Shown in pieces: positions 29,101 through 35,653 of a DNA stretch of 64,000 bases. Each line of letters opens with the position of its first letter. Within the stretch, counting starts at the first letter, position 1. Position numbers and translations under genes: made by a program. Origin of the DNA: Tistrella mobilis KA081020-065 (GTDB lineage: Bacteria; Pseudomonadota; Alphaproteobacteria; Tistrellales; Tistrellaceae); NCBI RefSeq assembly GCF_000264455.2, contig NC_017956.1, positions 1,657,501 through 1,721,500 of the forward strand, read 5' to 3'. The notes under the pieces were generated by a model. The model was not told where the DNA came from. It worked only from the letters and a program-made list of their open reading frames with translations, and made no database searches.

Positions 29101-29144
29101 TCGATGGCGAATTCGCGGCCCTGGCCCGGCGCCAGCTGCTGTAG
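26133..29144 (+). CDS. NHLP-family export ABC transporter, permease/ATPase (large partner)
   Basis: 1003 aa, overlapping the preceding gene by 4 bp (ATGA). The C-terminal half is an ABC exporter: membrane helices from about residue 450 (TIMTCGLLAALTGLLTPIASG) and an ATPase with GESGSGKST, SGGQRQRLMIARAL and LVLDEATSALD. There is no C39 peptidase. The first 400 or so residues are a family-specific cytoplasmic region; residues about 35-125 look like a beta-roll (LIWLVLEGAVDLYAVPV, GELVFSPGLV), reminiscent of cyclic-nucleotide-binding or cupin folds. This matches TIGR03797, the usual second subunit; the two ABC proteins probably form a heterodimer. Confidence 0.92.
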   Translation: MTAASSESAGLPAIDPELVEAKAELLARIDGVRRQVGYHNPFLLDRPDLIWLVLEGAVDLYAVPVRDGEVIGVGIHVGRVPAGELVFSPGLVPSAGALVAAEEGADLALRAVAVMGTELFEAKRADVAEGDFDLIVVDWLDRWIGHMAGLAVPGAGARAAELLEAEPGQEVPAGRVLGPQPEDVIWVQCNSGRVRLMGLPELEYGRNDPPIPVARHLWVETAEDAILSPAYTPTVLFRDMAWEALDAFHHMVLTATARRLAEAAEQDGGRLETRRDASRRRFETSLGRIGRLLDRHGQTETAGLAEGAGPLIAAVDRVARETGIDPASRGAKPRGRRVLDIAQSLRLRCRRVTLTGDWWRRPGAPLVAFIGETGVGERGRPVALLPAADGRWRLVDPETDGPAGPGRPVTRAEVDSLSGEGWMLYRPFPAKPMSVGEVWRFGLYGLKGDVRTIMTCGLLAALTGLLTPIASGALFSNVIPRADLQTHLWVVLALLAGAVGILTFAVVRGIALLRLQATMDSSVQSAVWDRLLALPAPFFRRFTGGDLADRANSVSAIRELLTGSALQVGLDALFSLVSLALLFWYSAKLALVALGVLLVQVLVTGILLRIQLPDQRALLSLGGRIEGLVFQLLTGLSKLRVSAAEPRAFARWAEEFSVRKRLTYRVRLNAAAQAALAQLFPVLGTLAVYLSVATLLTGPDGRPEFGIGPFMAFTAAFGQLTMAMTSLVATAGTVLAIVPLYERVTPILTEMPEITPDRAHPGEITGRIEFSHVTFAYAPDAPPVLDDLSLTIESGGYIAFVGESGSGKSTLLRLLLGFELPQSGGVYFDGMDQAGLDLTALRRQIGVVLQNGRLMSGSIFDNIVGSWPLTQDDAWAAARLAGLDEDIRALPMGMHTVLSEGGGTLSGGQRQRLMIARALVHRPRILVLDEATSALDNRTQAIVNDSISKLNMTRIVVAHRLSTIQDAHQIYVMKSGRLVEQGDYRSLMALDGEFAALARRQLL

Positions 29145-29168
29145 GCCATCAGCCAAGGAGCACGGCCG

Positions 29169-29822
29169 TCAATCCGCCGTCGGCAGACCGGCATCGGTTG
29201 CGGCGGCGCTCTCGATCATGCCGCGCAGGCTGCCGGTGTTGGCGAAATCCCAGCGGCCGTCATAGACGACGTCATCGATCCGCCAGCCGTCATCGCCGCG
29301 CAGGATCGACAGGCGATCGGTCCAGCTGGTCATCAGCGTGCCGGCCTCGTAGGCATAGCGCAGCTCGACCGAGGCGGTGTTGCGTGCCAGAGTCACGGCG
29401 CCGACGCGGCAGCTCGTGGCACCCTCGAACAGGCTGGAGAACAGATCGCCATCGGCAAAGGGCGGTTTGTCGCCAGGGGCGTGGCGGATGGCGGCATCGT
29501 GAAGATGCCGGGCGGCGGTGAGGGCACCATCCAGGCCGAGGGTGATCAAAGGTTCAAGGGCATGCTGTGCAGCGGGGGGCGGCAGGCCGCCGCCGCGGAG
29601 GTCCGGATAGACGGCACAGAAGGCCTCGGCGAGCTGTGAGACCTCGACGCCGTCCTCGGCGGCTGCCGCACGTGCGGCGCTTGCCTGGGCATCGAGCGTG
29701 GAGCCGTAGACCTCTTCTTCGGCGAGGGCAACATGTGGCAGGACATTGCAGATCAGCATCGCCAGAAGCCACGCCGATGCCGTCTCTATTCCCCGGTGAC
29801 CGGGTTTACGAACACGCGCCAT
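29169..29822 (-). CDS. Secreted protein of unknown function in the NHLP locus
   Basis: 217 aa. A signal peptide is likely (basic N-terminus, hydrophobic ASAWLLAMLICNVLPHVALA, cleavage after ALA near residue 34). The mature part holds two cysteines (AFCAVYP and TSCRVGAV) and ends with WTDRLSILRGDDGWRIDDVVYDGRWDFANTGSLRGMIESA, which resembles NTF2-like/DUF3828 periplasmic proteins; this assignment is tentative. The start overlaps the end of tolC by 37 bp, so it is in the precursor-tolC operon. It could assist passage or immunity, but nothing proves it. Confidence 0.6.
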   Translation of the reverse strand: MARVRKPGHRGIETASAWLLAMLICNVLPHVALAEEEVYGSTLDAQASAARAAAAEDGVEVSQLAEAFCAVYPDLRGGGLPPPAAQHALEPLITLGLDGALTAARHLHDAAIRHAPGDKPPFADGDLFSSLFEGATSCRVGAVTLARNTASVELRYAYEAGTLMTSWTDRLSILRGDDGWRIDDVVYDGRWDFANTGSLRGMIESAAATDAGLPTAD

Positions 29823-31180
29823 TTGACCGCCTCATAGTCGCCAGTCGGATCATGATACGGCACATCGAGCGCGAGTGCGCGCGCTTCCAGCCCACCGGTC
29901 GCCGCCAGCACCCCGAAGGCTGCCACGACCACGTCGCGGCGCGCTCCGGCAAGCGCCTCGCTCGCATCGAGCAGGTCGCGTTGGGCATCGAGCAGGTCGA
30001 TCAGCGGCCGCCGGCCCAGATCGACTTCGCGCGCGACGCCGTCGAGTGCGGTGGTCGCCGCCTCGACCTGCGCCTCGCGCGCGGCGATGGCCGCACGGGC
30101 CGCCAGCATGTCGCGCCAGACCCGCTCGGTCCGCTCCACGATGCTGCGTTCGGTGGCTAAGCGGGAGAGACGGGCTTCGGCGGCGGTCTTGCGGGCCTCG
30201 CGCAGCCGGCTCTCGGCAATGCCGGCACTGTAGATCGGCACCGTCAGCTGCAGGCCGACCGCCGCGGCTTCGGTCTCCCGTGGATTGACATCAAGGCTGG
30301 AGCGATTGCGGCTGAGGCTTCCGGTGACGGAGACCTTGGGCAGCAGGGCGCCGCGGCTGACCGCAATCCCGTCCGTCGCCGCCTCGGTATCATAGCCTGC
30401 GGCCACGATCTGGGGATTGGCTTCCCTGGCACGGAGCAGGGCGGCGCCCAGAGTGTCGGGCAGATGGGCGGGTAAGGGCGCTGGCGCTGGGGCCGTCGGC
30501 TCCTGGCCGGTCACCGCGAGATAGGTGGCCTGCGATTTGGCCAGGGCGGCTTCGGCGGCGACCACACGCGCCTCGGCATCGGCCACGCGCGCACGGGCCT
30601 GGGCAAGATCCGCGGCCGTGGCATCGCCCAGATCGTGGAGGGCGCGGGTCTGATCCAGCCGTCGCACCAACAGGTCGCGGGCCTGGCGGTTCAGGTTCAG
30701 AACGTCCAGGTCCCGCGCGACATCCACATGGGCGGTGACCGCGGCGAGCAGCACCTCGCTCTCGGTGGTCCTGAGGCGGGCCCGCTCGGCCCTGATGGTA
30801 TTCTCGGCCCGGTCGAGCCCGGCGGAGGCGGCGCCGCCGCTATAGACCGGCTGGTTCAGGGTCAGCGCCTGCTGGTCCTGGCGATTGGTGCGGTTGACCA
30901 CGCCGTCATAGGTCAGGTCCTGTACGTCGCGGCTGGCCGAGGCCGACAGGCTGGGCAGGAAACCGCCGAGCGCCTGCGGGCGCTGCTCGTTGACGACGTC
31001 GAGCCGTGCCCGCCCGACCGCCAGATCCGGATTGGCGAGATAGGCGGCGGCCAGGGTCTCTGACAGGGTTTGTGCGCCGGCCGGTGCGATCACCGCCGTG
31101 GTCGCCGCGATGATGGCGGCGAGACGCCAGGCATAGGGTGGCCGGACTGGCCGGTGCCGGACCGGGGACCCGGCACTCAT
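29786..31180 (-). CDS. TolC-family outer membrane efflux protein of the NHLP system
   Basis: 464 aa, usual length. A signal peptide is clear (RLAAIIAATTAVIAPAGAQ). Two outer membrane efflux protein repeats follow: TLSETLAAAYLANPDLAVGRARLDVVNEQRPQALGGFLPSLS and LGAALLRAREANPQIVAAGYDTEAATDGIAVSRGALLPKVSV, each with its long helices. It forms the trimeric outer membrane channel for export. Its start overlaps the stop of the second precursor gene (ATGA), tying it to these peptides rather than to general efflux. Confidence 0.92.
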   Translation of the reverse strand: MSAGSPVRHRPVRPPYAWRLAAIIAATTAVIAPAGAQTLSETLAAAYLANPDLAVGRARLDVVNEQRPQALGGFLPSLSASASRDVQDLTYDGVVNRTNRQDQQALTLNQPVYSGGAASAGLDRAENTIRAERARLRTTESEVLLAAVTAHVDVARDLDVLNLNRQARDLLVRRLDQTRALHDLGDATAADLAQARARVADAEARVVAAEAALAKSQATYLAVTGQEPTAPAPAPLPAHLPDTLGAALLRAREANPQIVAAGYDTEAATDGIAVSRGALLPKVSVTGSLSRNRSSLDVNPRETEAAAVGLQLTVPIYSAGIAESRLREARKTAAEARLSRLATERSIVERTERVWRDMLAARAAIAAREAQVEAATTALDGVAREVDLGRRPLIDLLDAQRDLLDASEALAGARRDVVVAAFGVLAATGGLEARALALDVPYHDPTGDYEAVKWRVFVNPVTGE

Positions 31181-31479
31181 CGGCTGCCGTCGGTCCTCGG
31201 GAAAAGGCCCGCGGCAAAGGCCGCATCGCCGACGGTGACCACATCGCCGCCGACATCGGCGGCCTGGTCGACGTCGTCATAGGCCATCAGCGGCGAGGGG
31301 AGAACCAGATGCATCCGGTCACGCCGGTCTTCCAGCACCACGACCTCGCAGCCGTCTGGAACGTCCAGCCCGGCTTCGGCGAGGACAGCGGCCGGATCGG
31401 CCTTCAGCCGGTCGCGAAGGGCGGCATCCCTGGCGGCACGGCGCAGCAGATCGGCCAGCATCCGGGTCACTTCACTCAT
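31177..31479 (-). CDS. NHLP leader peptide family RiPP precursor (second precursor)
   Basis: 100 aa. The leader resembles the nitrile hydratase alpha-subunit helix-strand unit: ADLLRRAARDAALRDRLKAD, PAAVLAEAGLDVPDG, then CEVVVLEDRRDRMHLVLPSP. A double-glycine site follows at Gly77-Gly78 (DVDQAADVGG). The predicted core is residues 79-100, beginning DVVTVGDAAF and ending PRTDGSR; it has no Cys and only three Ser/Thr. The gene lies 6 bp after the first precursor and overlaps tolC. Precursor status is inferred from leader form and locus. Confidence 0.82.
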   Translation of the reverse strand: MSEVTRMLADLLRRAARDAALRDRLKADPAAVLAEAGLDVPDGCEVVVLEDRRDRMHLVLPSPLMAYDDVDQAADVGGDVVTVGDAAFAAGLFPRTDGSR

Positions 31480-31485
31480 GACCTG

Positions 31486-31857
31486 TCACCTTCCGCCCAG
31501 AGTGAATGTCACGCCGCCGGAGCCGAAAACCAACAGCATGTCATCTCCACCAGGTGGAACAACCGGACCACCGACGCCGCCGGCGACGGCATCGAGGGCA
31601 TCATCCGCCAGATCGCCGCCATCGGTATCCTGGGCGACCGGCGGAATGACCAGATGCACGCGATCTGGCGTGTTTTCGACCACGACGAGGCTGACATCGG
31701 CCGGCAGGTCGATGCCATGGGCCGCCAGGGCCTGACGCGGATCCGTCCTGCACAGGGCGCGGAACTCCGCATCCCGCCAGGCATGGTCGATGATATCGCC
31801 AATGCGCTTGCGCAATTCGTCCGTCACCTGATCGTGAGAGGCTGTGCCCTTGTCCAT
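31486..31857 (-). CDS. NHLP leader peptide family RiPP precursor (first precursor)
   Basis: 123 aa from ATG 31857. The same frame is open to 32076 but that extension shows no family similarity. The leader has the NHLP form: HAWRDAEFRALCRTDPRQAL, AAHGIDLPADV and VVVENTPDRVHLVIPP; the VVENTP-VH segment recalls nitrile hydratase alpha just before its metal loop, which is absent. A cleavage site DALDAVAGG ends at residue 94. The predicted core, residues 95-123, is glycine-rich (9 Gly of 29) with hydrophobic MLLVF, and lacks Cys. It is first in the minus-strand operon. Confidence 0.88.
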   Translation of the reverse strand: MDKGTASHDQVTDELRKRIGDIIDHAWRDAEFRALCRTDPRQALAAHGIDLPADVSLVVVENTPDRVHLVIPPVAQDTDGGDLADDALDAVAGGVGGPVVPPGGDDMLLVFGSGGVTFTLGGR

Positions 31858-32213
31858 GTTCCCGCCGCGATGGGCCCTTTGTTGCGGGGCCCGCACGCGC
31901 CCGCTTTCGCATTCAACGCTATGATCGACCTGTTTGGTAAATCCCACCACTGCCTGGGTCAATGGCCGTTTATGCGACATGCAAGATATCATGCGCATTG
32001 AGGTACGATGCCACGTCGTCTGTGGCCGTAAGGTCGCGCCTGTCGCGTGAAGCGTGTCGTCCTTCAGGTCGTTCATGGTGATCCGATCCGCCTGACGTCC
32101 TTTTCAGGATGCAAGCTTCGGCGCCCCGGTATATAAGGCGAGATAACAAGCAGTCCAAGGGTAGAGGCTGGCGGAGGACTATCCGCCGTGCGGGATGGAT
32201 CGGGGGCAGAGGC
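31858..32213. other. Divergent control region between NHLP precursors and the regulator
   Basis: 356 bp without a convincing gene, and less GC-rich than its surroundings. It contains a candidate minus-strand promoter (31934-31962), an AT-rich TATATAA stretch near 32140 in the plus direction, and a small hairpin (ggcgga/tccgcc near 32169-32186) ahead of the regulator start. No third NHLP-like precursor was found in it. Confidence 0.5.
31934..31962 (-). promoter_or_regulatory. Candidate sigma70-type promoter for the NHLP precursor operon
   Basis: On the minus strand, TTGACC (31957-31962) and TACCAA (31934-31939) are separated by 17 bp. The -35 is close to consensus and the -10 is weak. It would give a leader of about 70 nt before the first precursor. 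Confidence 0.35.
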
Positions 32214-32945
32214 GTGACTCTGCGGCATAACGGGGCGGCACTTCCGTCTGAACCTAGAGATCGCGTTGCCGTGCTGTCGGAAGACATCGGCGAAGCGCGT
32301 CGAATTGCCGACTATCTTAAAACTGCAGGATTAATATCTGTAGCTTTGATCGCCAATCGCGCAAGTTGCGATCAGCTTGCCGAACGGCCGGTGGATCTTG
32401 TCGTGCTGGACTGCGATGGTCGCACCGTTGACGGTCTGGCACTCGGCCGGCGCATTCTAGCGCAGGGTCAGCCCGGTCTGGTGTTCGTCAGCAAGCGTGA
32501 CGACGAGGTGGAACGGGTGATCGGCCTCGATATGGGTGCCGACGATTTCCTGGTCCGCCCTTTCAGCCTGCGGGAACTGACCGCCCGGGTTCGCTCGGTC
32601 CTGAGGCGTCGGCGCATGATGCCCGAGACGATCGGCGCAGACATCCGCCATGTCCGTGGCTGGACCATCGACCTCACCCGCCGTGAGATCGCCGATCCGG
32701 ATGGCGAGGTCGTGCGGCTGACCCGCGGCGAATTCGACCTGCTGGCCGCCATCGTCCAGGCGGGCGGTCGGCCGGTGACCCGGGAATATCTGTTGGAAGT
32801 GGTGTCGAAGCGGGCGGATGCGGTCTCCGACCGCACGGTCGTGACCCTGATCAGCCGCCTGCGCCGCAAGCTGGACCGTGGCGCCGGGGATCTGGACCTG
32901 ATCCGCACCGAGCCGGGTGTCGGCTACCGGATCACCGCCGACTGA
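32214..32945 (+). CDS. OmpR/PhoB-family response regulator with an atypical receiver
   Basis: 243 aa from GTG 32214; an ATG at 32109 would add 35 basic residues not typical of the family. The receiver has acidic residues Glu23/Asp24, phospho-acceptor Asp66 (VVLDCDG) and Ser93, but the conserved Lys is replaced by Arg115 (DDFLVRPFSL). The C-terminal winged helix is complete (VRLTRGEFDLLAAIVQAGGRPVTREYLLEVV ... VGYRI). No histidine kinase is adjacent. It is divergent from the precursor operon and is its probable regulator. Confidence 0.88.
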   Translation: MTLRHNGAALPSEPRDRVAVLSEDIGEARRIADYLKTAGLISVALIANRASCDQLAERPVDLVVLDCDGRTVDGLALGRRILAQGQPGLVFVSKRDDEVERVIGLDMGADDFLVRPFSLRELTARVRSVLRRRRMMPETIGADIRHVRGWTIDLTRREIADPDGEVVRLTRGEFDLLAAIVQAGGRPVTREYLLEVVSKRADAVSDRTVVTLISRLRRKLDRGAGDLDLIRTEPGVGYRITAD

Positions 32946-33321
32946 TCCTGTCGGCCCATCCGCCATAAAGTTCCCTGCATACTGAATATGACACAGACCC
33001 CGCCTCGCCACGTGGTGTAAAGCACACCGCCTCTCCGGTGTGTCATGAAAAGGGCGTGCCGTGTCGCTGAGTATTGTGGTGTAGAGGAAGATGCGGCTGT
33101 TCAAGGCCCTATCTTTGTTTCATGCAATCGAAGGCGGTCGGCCCTACATTCTCCTCATAGCCGAGGCGCACACGACCCGCTGATGTCAAGACATCGACCG
33201 TGGCGCTACAGATCGTCGAACCGGCCCGCGCGTCCCCCGATGCGCACCGCTCTTGCAACCAGATCATGCAATGGCTGGCCCATTCCCGGCGACGGTCCCC
33301 TGAAGGAGGAGCACCGAAACC
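32946..33321. other. Intergenic region, no gene recognised
   Basis: 376 bp. It holds a small hairpin (cacaccg/cggtgtg around 33027-33045) after the response regulator gene and a strong ribosome site (aaggagga, 33304-33311) for the following lipoprotein. A 98-codon open frame here has no coding character. Confidence 0.45.
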
Positions 33322-33573
33322 ATGTCCGCCATGAAGCATAGCCCCAAAGCCCTTGCCGCCGCTGCCGTGTGTGTTGCGGCCCTTGCCCTGGCTGCCTGCG
33401 GTAACTCGCCTGAACGTCGCGGTCTGACCGGTGCCGGCCTGGGTGCCGGTGCGGGTGCCGCGATCGGCGCCGCCACGGGCGGCAGCGTGCTGGGTGGTGC
33501 GCTGGTCGGCGGTGCGGCCGGTGGCCTGACCGGCGCGCTGACCGACAAGGACGACATCGACATCGGCGACTGA
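33322..33573 (+). CDS. Glycine-zipper (YMGG-like) lipoprotein
   Basis: 83 aa. Lipoprotein signal with lipobox LAACG (lipidated Cys near residue 26), then a glycine zipper: GLTGAGLGAGAGAAIGAATGGSVLGGALVGGAAGGLTGAL, ending in an acidic tail. Such proteins form short hydrophobic hairpins at the outer membrane; related proteins include SlyB-like ones. The ATG at 33322 follows aaggagga; a second Met three codons later is also possible. Confidence 0.82.
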   Translation: MSAMKHSPKALAAAAVCVAALALAACGNSPERRGLTGAGLGAGAGAAIGAATGGSVLGGALVGGAAGGLTGALTDKDDIDIGD

Positions 33574-33707
33574 TCGCCATCCCGACGGTTCCCGTCGCAA
33601 AAACATCACGGGGCGGTGCGGTCGACGTGACCGGCCGCCCTCCTTACATACCGGTCAGCTTTCGCACCCTGCGCGAGCCGCCTTTCCCGAAAGACGGAGG
33701 TCCATCC

Positions 33708-33893
33708 ATGGAGGGACGCAACGACAGCTTTCTGGGCGACCTGTTCCGCATCATCGTCGCGGTGATCCTGCCGCCGCTGGGCGTGTTGCTGGAGGTCGGC
33801 CTGACCAAGCACTTCTGGATCAATATCCTGCTGACGCTGCTTGGCTGGCTGCCCGGCATCATCCATGCGGTCTGGGTCATCAGCCGTCGCTGA
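33708..33893 (+). CDS. YqaE/Pmp3 family membrane protein
   Basis: 61 aa from ATG 33708, with cggagg 7 nt upstream. Two membrane helices: IIVAVILPPLGVLLEVGL and WINILLTLLGWLPGIIHAVWVI, joined by TKHF. The PPLGV and LPGIIHA motifs define the UPF0057/Pmp3 family, small membrane proteins linked to salt and membrane stress. A rho-independent terminator follows. Confidence 0.92.
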   Translation: MEGRNDSFLGDLFRIIVAVILPPLGVLLEVGLTKHFWINILLTLLGWLPGIIHAVWVISRR

Positions 33894-33910
33894 GACCGCC
33901 CGTCATACGG

Positions 33911-33944
33911 AAAGGCCCCGATCCCTGGCCGGATCGGGGCCTTT
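33911..33944. terminator. Rho-independent terminator, bidirectional
   Basis: 14-bp stem AAAGGCCCCGATCC / GGATCGGGGCCTTT with a 6-nt loop, followed by a further T on the plus strand. It serves the Pmp3-like gene and, on the other strand, the end of the Anbu operon. Confidence 0.88.
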
Positions 33945-33970
33945 TCATGCGGCGTCCCTGAAGGGTGCGG

Positions 33971-34690
33971 TCACCACTCCGGATCGGGAAGATCCAGATA
34001 GGCCGCGCGCAAGGCCTCGGACCAGCGCTGGCGGATGGAGAGGAAATAGGGATCGGTCTCGTCGATCCGCCGCTCGAGGTCGTATTCGAAGGTGTCGGTG
34101 CGGATCACGGTCAGATCGATCGGCATGCCCACCGACAGATTGCTGCGCAAGGTGCTGTCCATCGAAATCATGGCCAGCTTGATCGCGTCGTGAATGCGGG
34201 TCTCCGGCCCCATCACCCGGTCGAGGATCGGCTTGCCGTATTTGTGCTCGCCGATCTGGAGGTAGTGGGTATCGCTCATCGCTTCGATGAAGTTGCCCGC
34301 CGAATAGATCTGGAAAAGGCGGAGTTCGTCGCCCCGGATCTGACCGCCGAGCAGGAAGGTGACGTTGAATGCGGTGTCATGGGCTTCCAGCGCCGGGCCG
34401 TCGGCACGGTGGACGGCCCGGATCGACTCGCCCACAATTTCGGCTGCCGAAACCATGTCGGGGGCATCGTCCAGATGGCGGCCGTCTTCCAGGCCGCGCC
34501 GCAGGCGATTGACCACTGCCTGGGTGATGGCGAGGTTGCCAGCAGCCGTCAGGCAGAGCACCGACTTGCCGGGGCGTCCCCAGAGCGTGGTCTTGCGATA
34601 GGTCGAAATGTTGTCGACGCCGGCATTGGTCCGGGTGTCGGAGAGCATCACCAGTCCGGCGCGCATCTTCAATCCGACGCAGTATGTCAT
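33971..34690 (-). CDS. Anbu, proteasome-like Ntn hydrolase
   Basis: 239 aa from the ATG at 34690. This start gives MTYCVGLKM, so Met removal exposes the N-terminal Thr nucleophile expected of the Anbu family (COG3484); the longer frame to 34765 is therefore rejected. Family blocks are clear: VMLSDTRTNAGVDNISTYRK (with the Asp and the Lys of the active site), TAAGNLAITQAVVNRL and PILDRVMGPETRIHDAIKLAMISMDST. It is the last gene of the ATP-grasp/alpha-E/transglutaminase/Anbu operon. Biological substrate unknown. Confidence 0.93.
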   Translation of the reverse strand: MTYCVGLKMRAGLVMLSDTRTNAGVDNISTYRKTTLWGRPGKSVLCLTAAGNLAITQAVVNRLRRGLEDGRHLDDAPDMVSAAEIVGESIRAVHRADGPALEAHDTAFNVTFLLGGQIRGDELRLFQIYSAGNFIEAMSDTHYLQIGEHKYGKPILDRVMGPETRIHDAIKLAMISMDSTLRSNLSVGMPIDLTVIRTDTFEYDLERRIDETDPYFLSIRQRWSEALRAAYLDLPDPEW

Positions 34691-34761
34691 GAGGGTGGGA
34701 ATCCGTCTGAGGGGCGCGGTGTCGAAGGGGCGGGCTGGCGGAACCCGGCTTCGTCCCGCCT

Positions 34762-35598
34762 TCACTGTTGGGCCTGTTCCGTGACGTGGACGCGGACGGC
34801 GAGGTGTTCCTCGTCGCCGGCGATACGGATGCCGCGCACGGGTGCTGCATCCAGATAGTCGAGACCGTGGGCGAGGCGGATATAGGATCCGGTCGGGCTG
34901 ATGCCGTTGGACGGATCGAAGCCGACCCAGCCCAGCCCGTCCAGCCAGGCTTCCGCCCAGGCATGGCTGGCTTCGCTGCCCGGGTTCTCGGCATGGTCGT
35001 CGTCATTGGGCGAGAGATAGCCGCTGACATAGCGGGCGGGAATGCCCAGTTCCCGCACCAGGGTGATAAAGACGTGCGCATGGTCCTGGCACACGCCGCG
35101 CCCGTGGGCCAGCGCCTCGGCGGCGGTGGTGCGGGCATCGGTGGCCCCTTTGACATATGCCACGCGCCCCGCGGTCAGGCGCAGGACGGCATGCATGGCC
35201 GCCACCGCCCCTTCGGCCTCCAGCACAGGGCGGACCTCGTCAGCGATGGCCTTCAGCGCGTCATCGGCCGTGGTCAGCGGGGTTTCGCGCAGGAACACCT
35301 CGGGCGACAGCGTGTCGGGCAGGTCACTGCCGACGACCCCGGCGGTATCGGTCGTCTCGACGATCCCGCGTACCGTCACCGCCAGCCGGTCGTGGTCGCG
35401 ATCGAGGGTCAATTGATGAACGCGGTTGCCGAAACCGTCGGTGAGCGGCACCAGATGGGCAGTGGGCTCAACCTCGATCCGCCACGAGATCACACGCTGG
35501 GCCGCCAGGTCGGGCGGGGTAAGGCGCAGCGCCTGGATCGCATATCGGGCAGGCCGCCCATAGGTGTAAATGGTCTGGTGCTCGACGGTCAGGCGCAT
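34762..35598 (-). CDS. Transglutaminase-like cysteine protease of the Anbu operon
   Basis: 278 aa from ATG 35598, with GAGGGA 4 nt upstream. An N-terminal beta domain (LTVEHQTIYTYGRPARYAIQALRLTPP) precedes the transglutaminase core with catalytic Cys (GRGVCQDHAHVFITLVRELG), His (ASHAWAEAWLDGLGWV) and Asp (GFDPSNG). COG1305 proteins of this kind regularly accompany Anbu and alpha-E genes. It ends 72 bp before the Anbu start. Confidence 0.92.
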   Translation of the reverse strand: MRLTVEHQTIYTYGRPARYAIQALRLTPPDLAAQRVISWRIEVEPTAHLVPLTDGFGNRVHQLTLDRDHDRLAVTVRGIVETTDTAGVVGSDLPDTLSPEVFLRETPLTTADDALKAIADEVRPVLEAEGAVAAMHAVLRLTAGRVAYVKGATDARTTAAEALAHGRGVCQDHAHVFITLVRELGIPARYVSGYLSPNDDDHAENPGSEASHAWAEAWLDGLGWVGFDPSNGISPTGSYIRLAHGLDYLDAAPVRGIRIAGDEEHLAVRVHVTEQAQQ

Positions 35599-35653
35599 GA
35601 ATCCCTCGACGATACGGACGGGAGCGACGGGGTATACCCGCCGCAGATCCCGG

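Noticed and set aside
31858-32076. 73-codon N-terminal extension of the first NHLP precursor
   Set aside because: No similarity to the NHLP family, no ribosome site, Arg-rich; the start at 31857 gives a typical leader.
31970-32287. Possible third precursor or leader peptide in the divergent region
   Set aside because: Ends ...DVASYLNAHDILHVA with no leader, GG site or ribosome site.
33045-33341. 98-codon frame upstream of the glycine-zipper lipoprotein
   Set aside because: Arg/Pro/Ser-rich and lacking a ribosome site; overlaps the real start of the lipoprotein.
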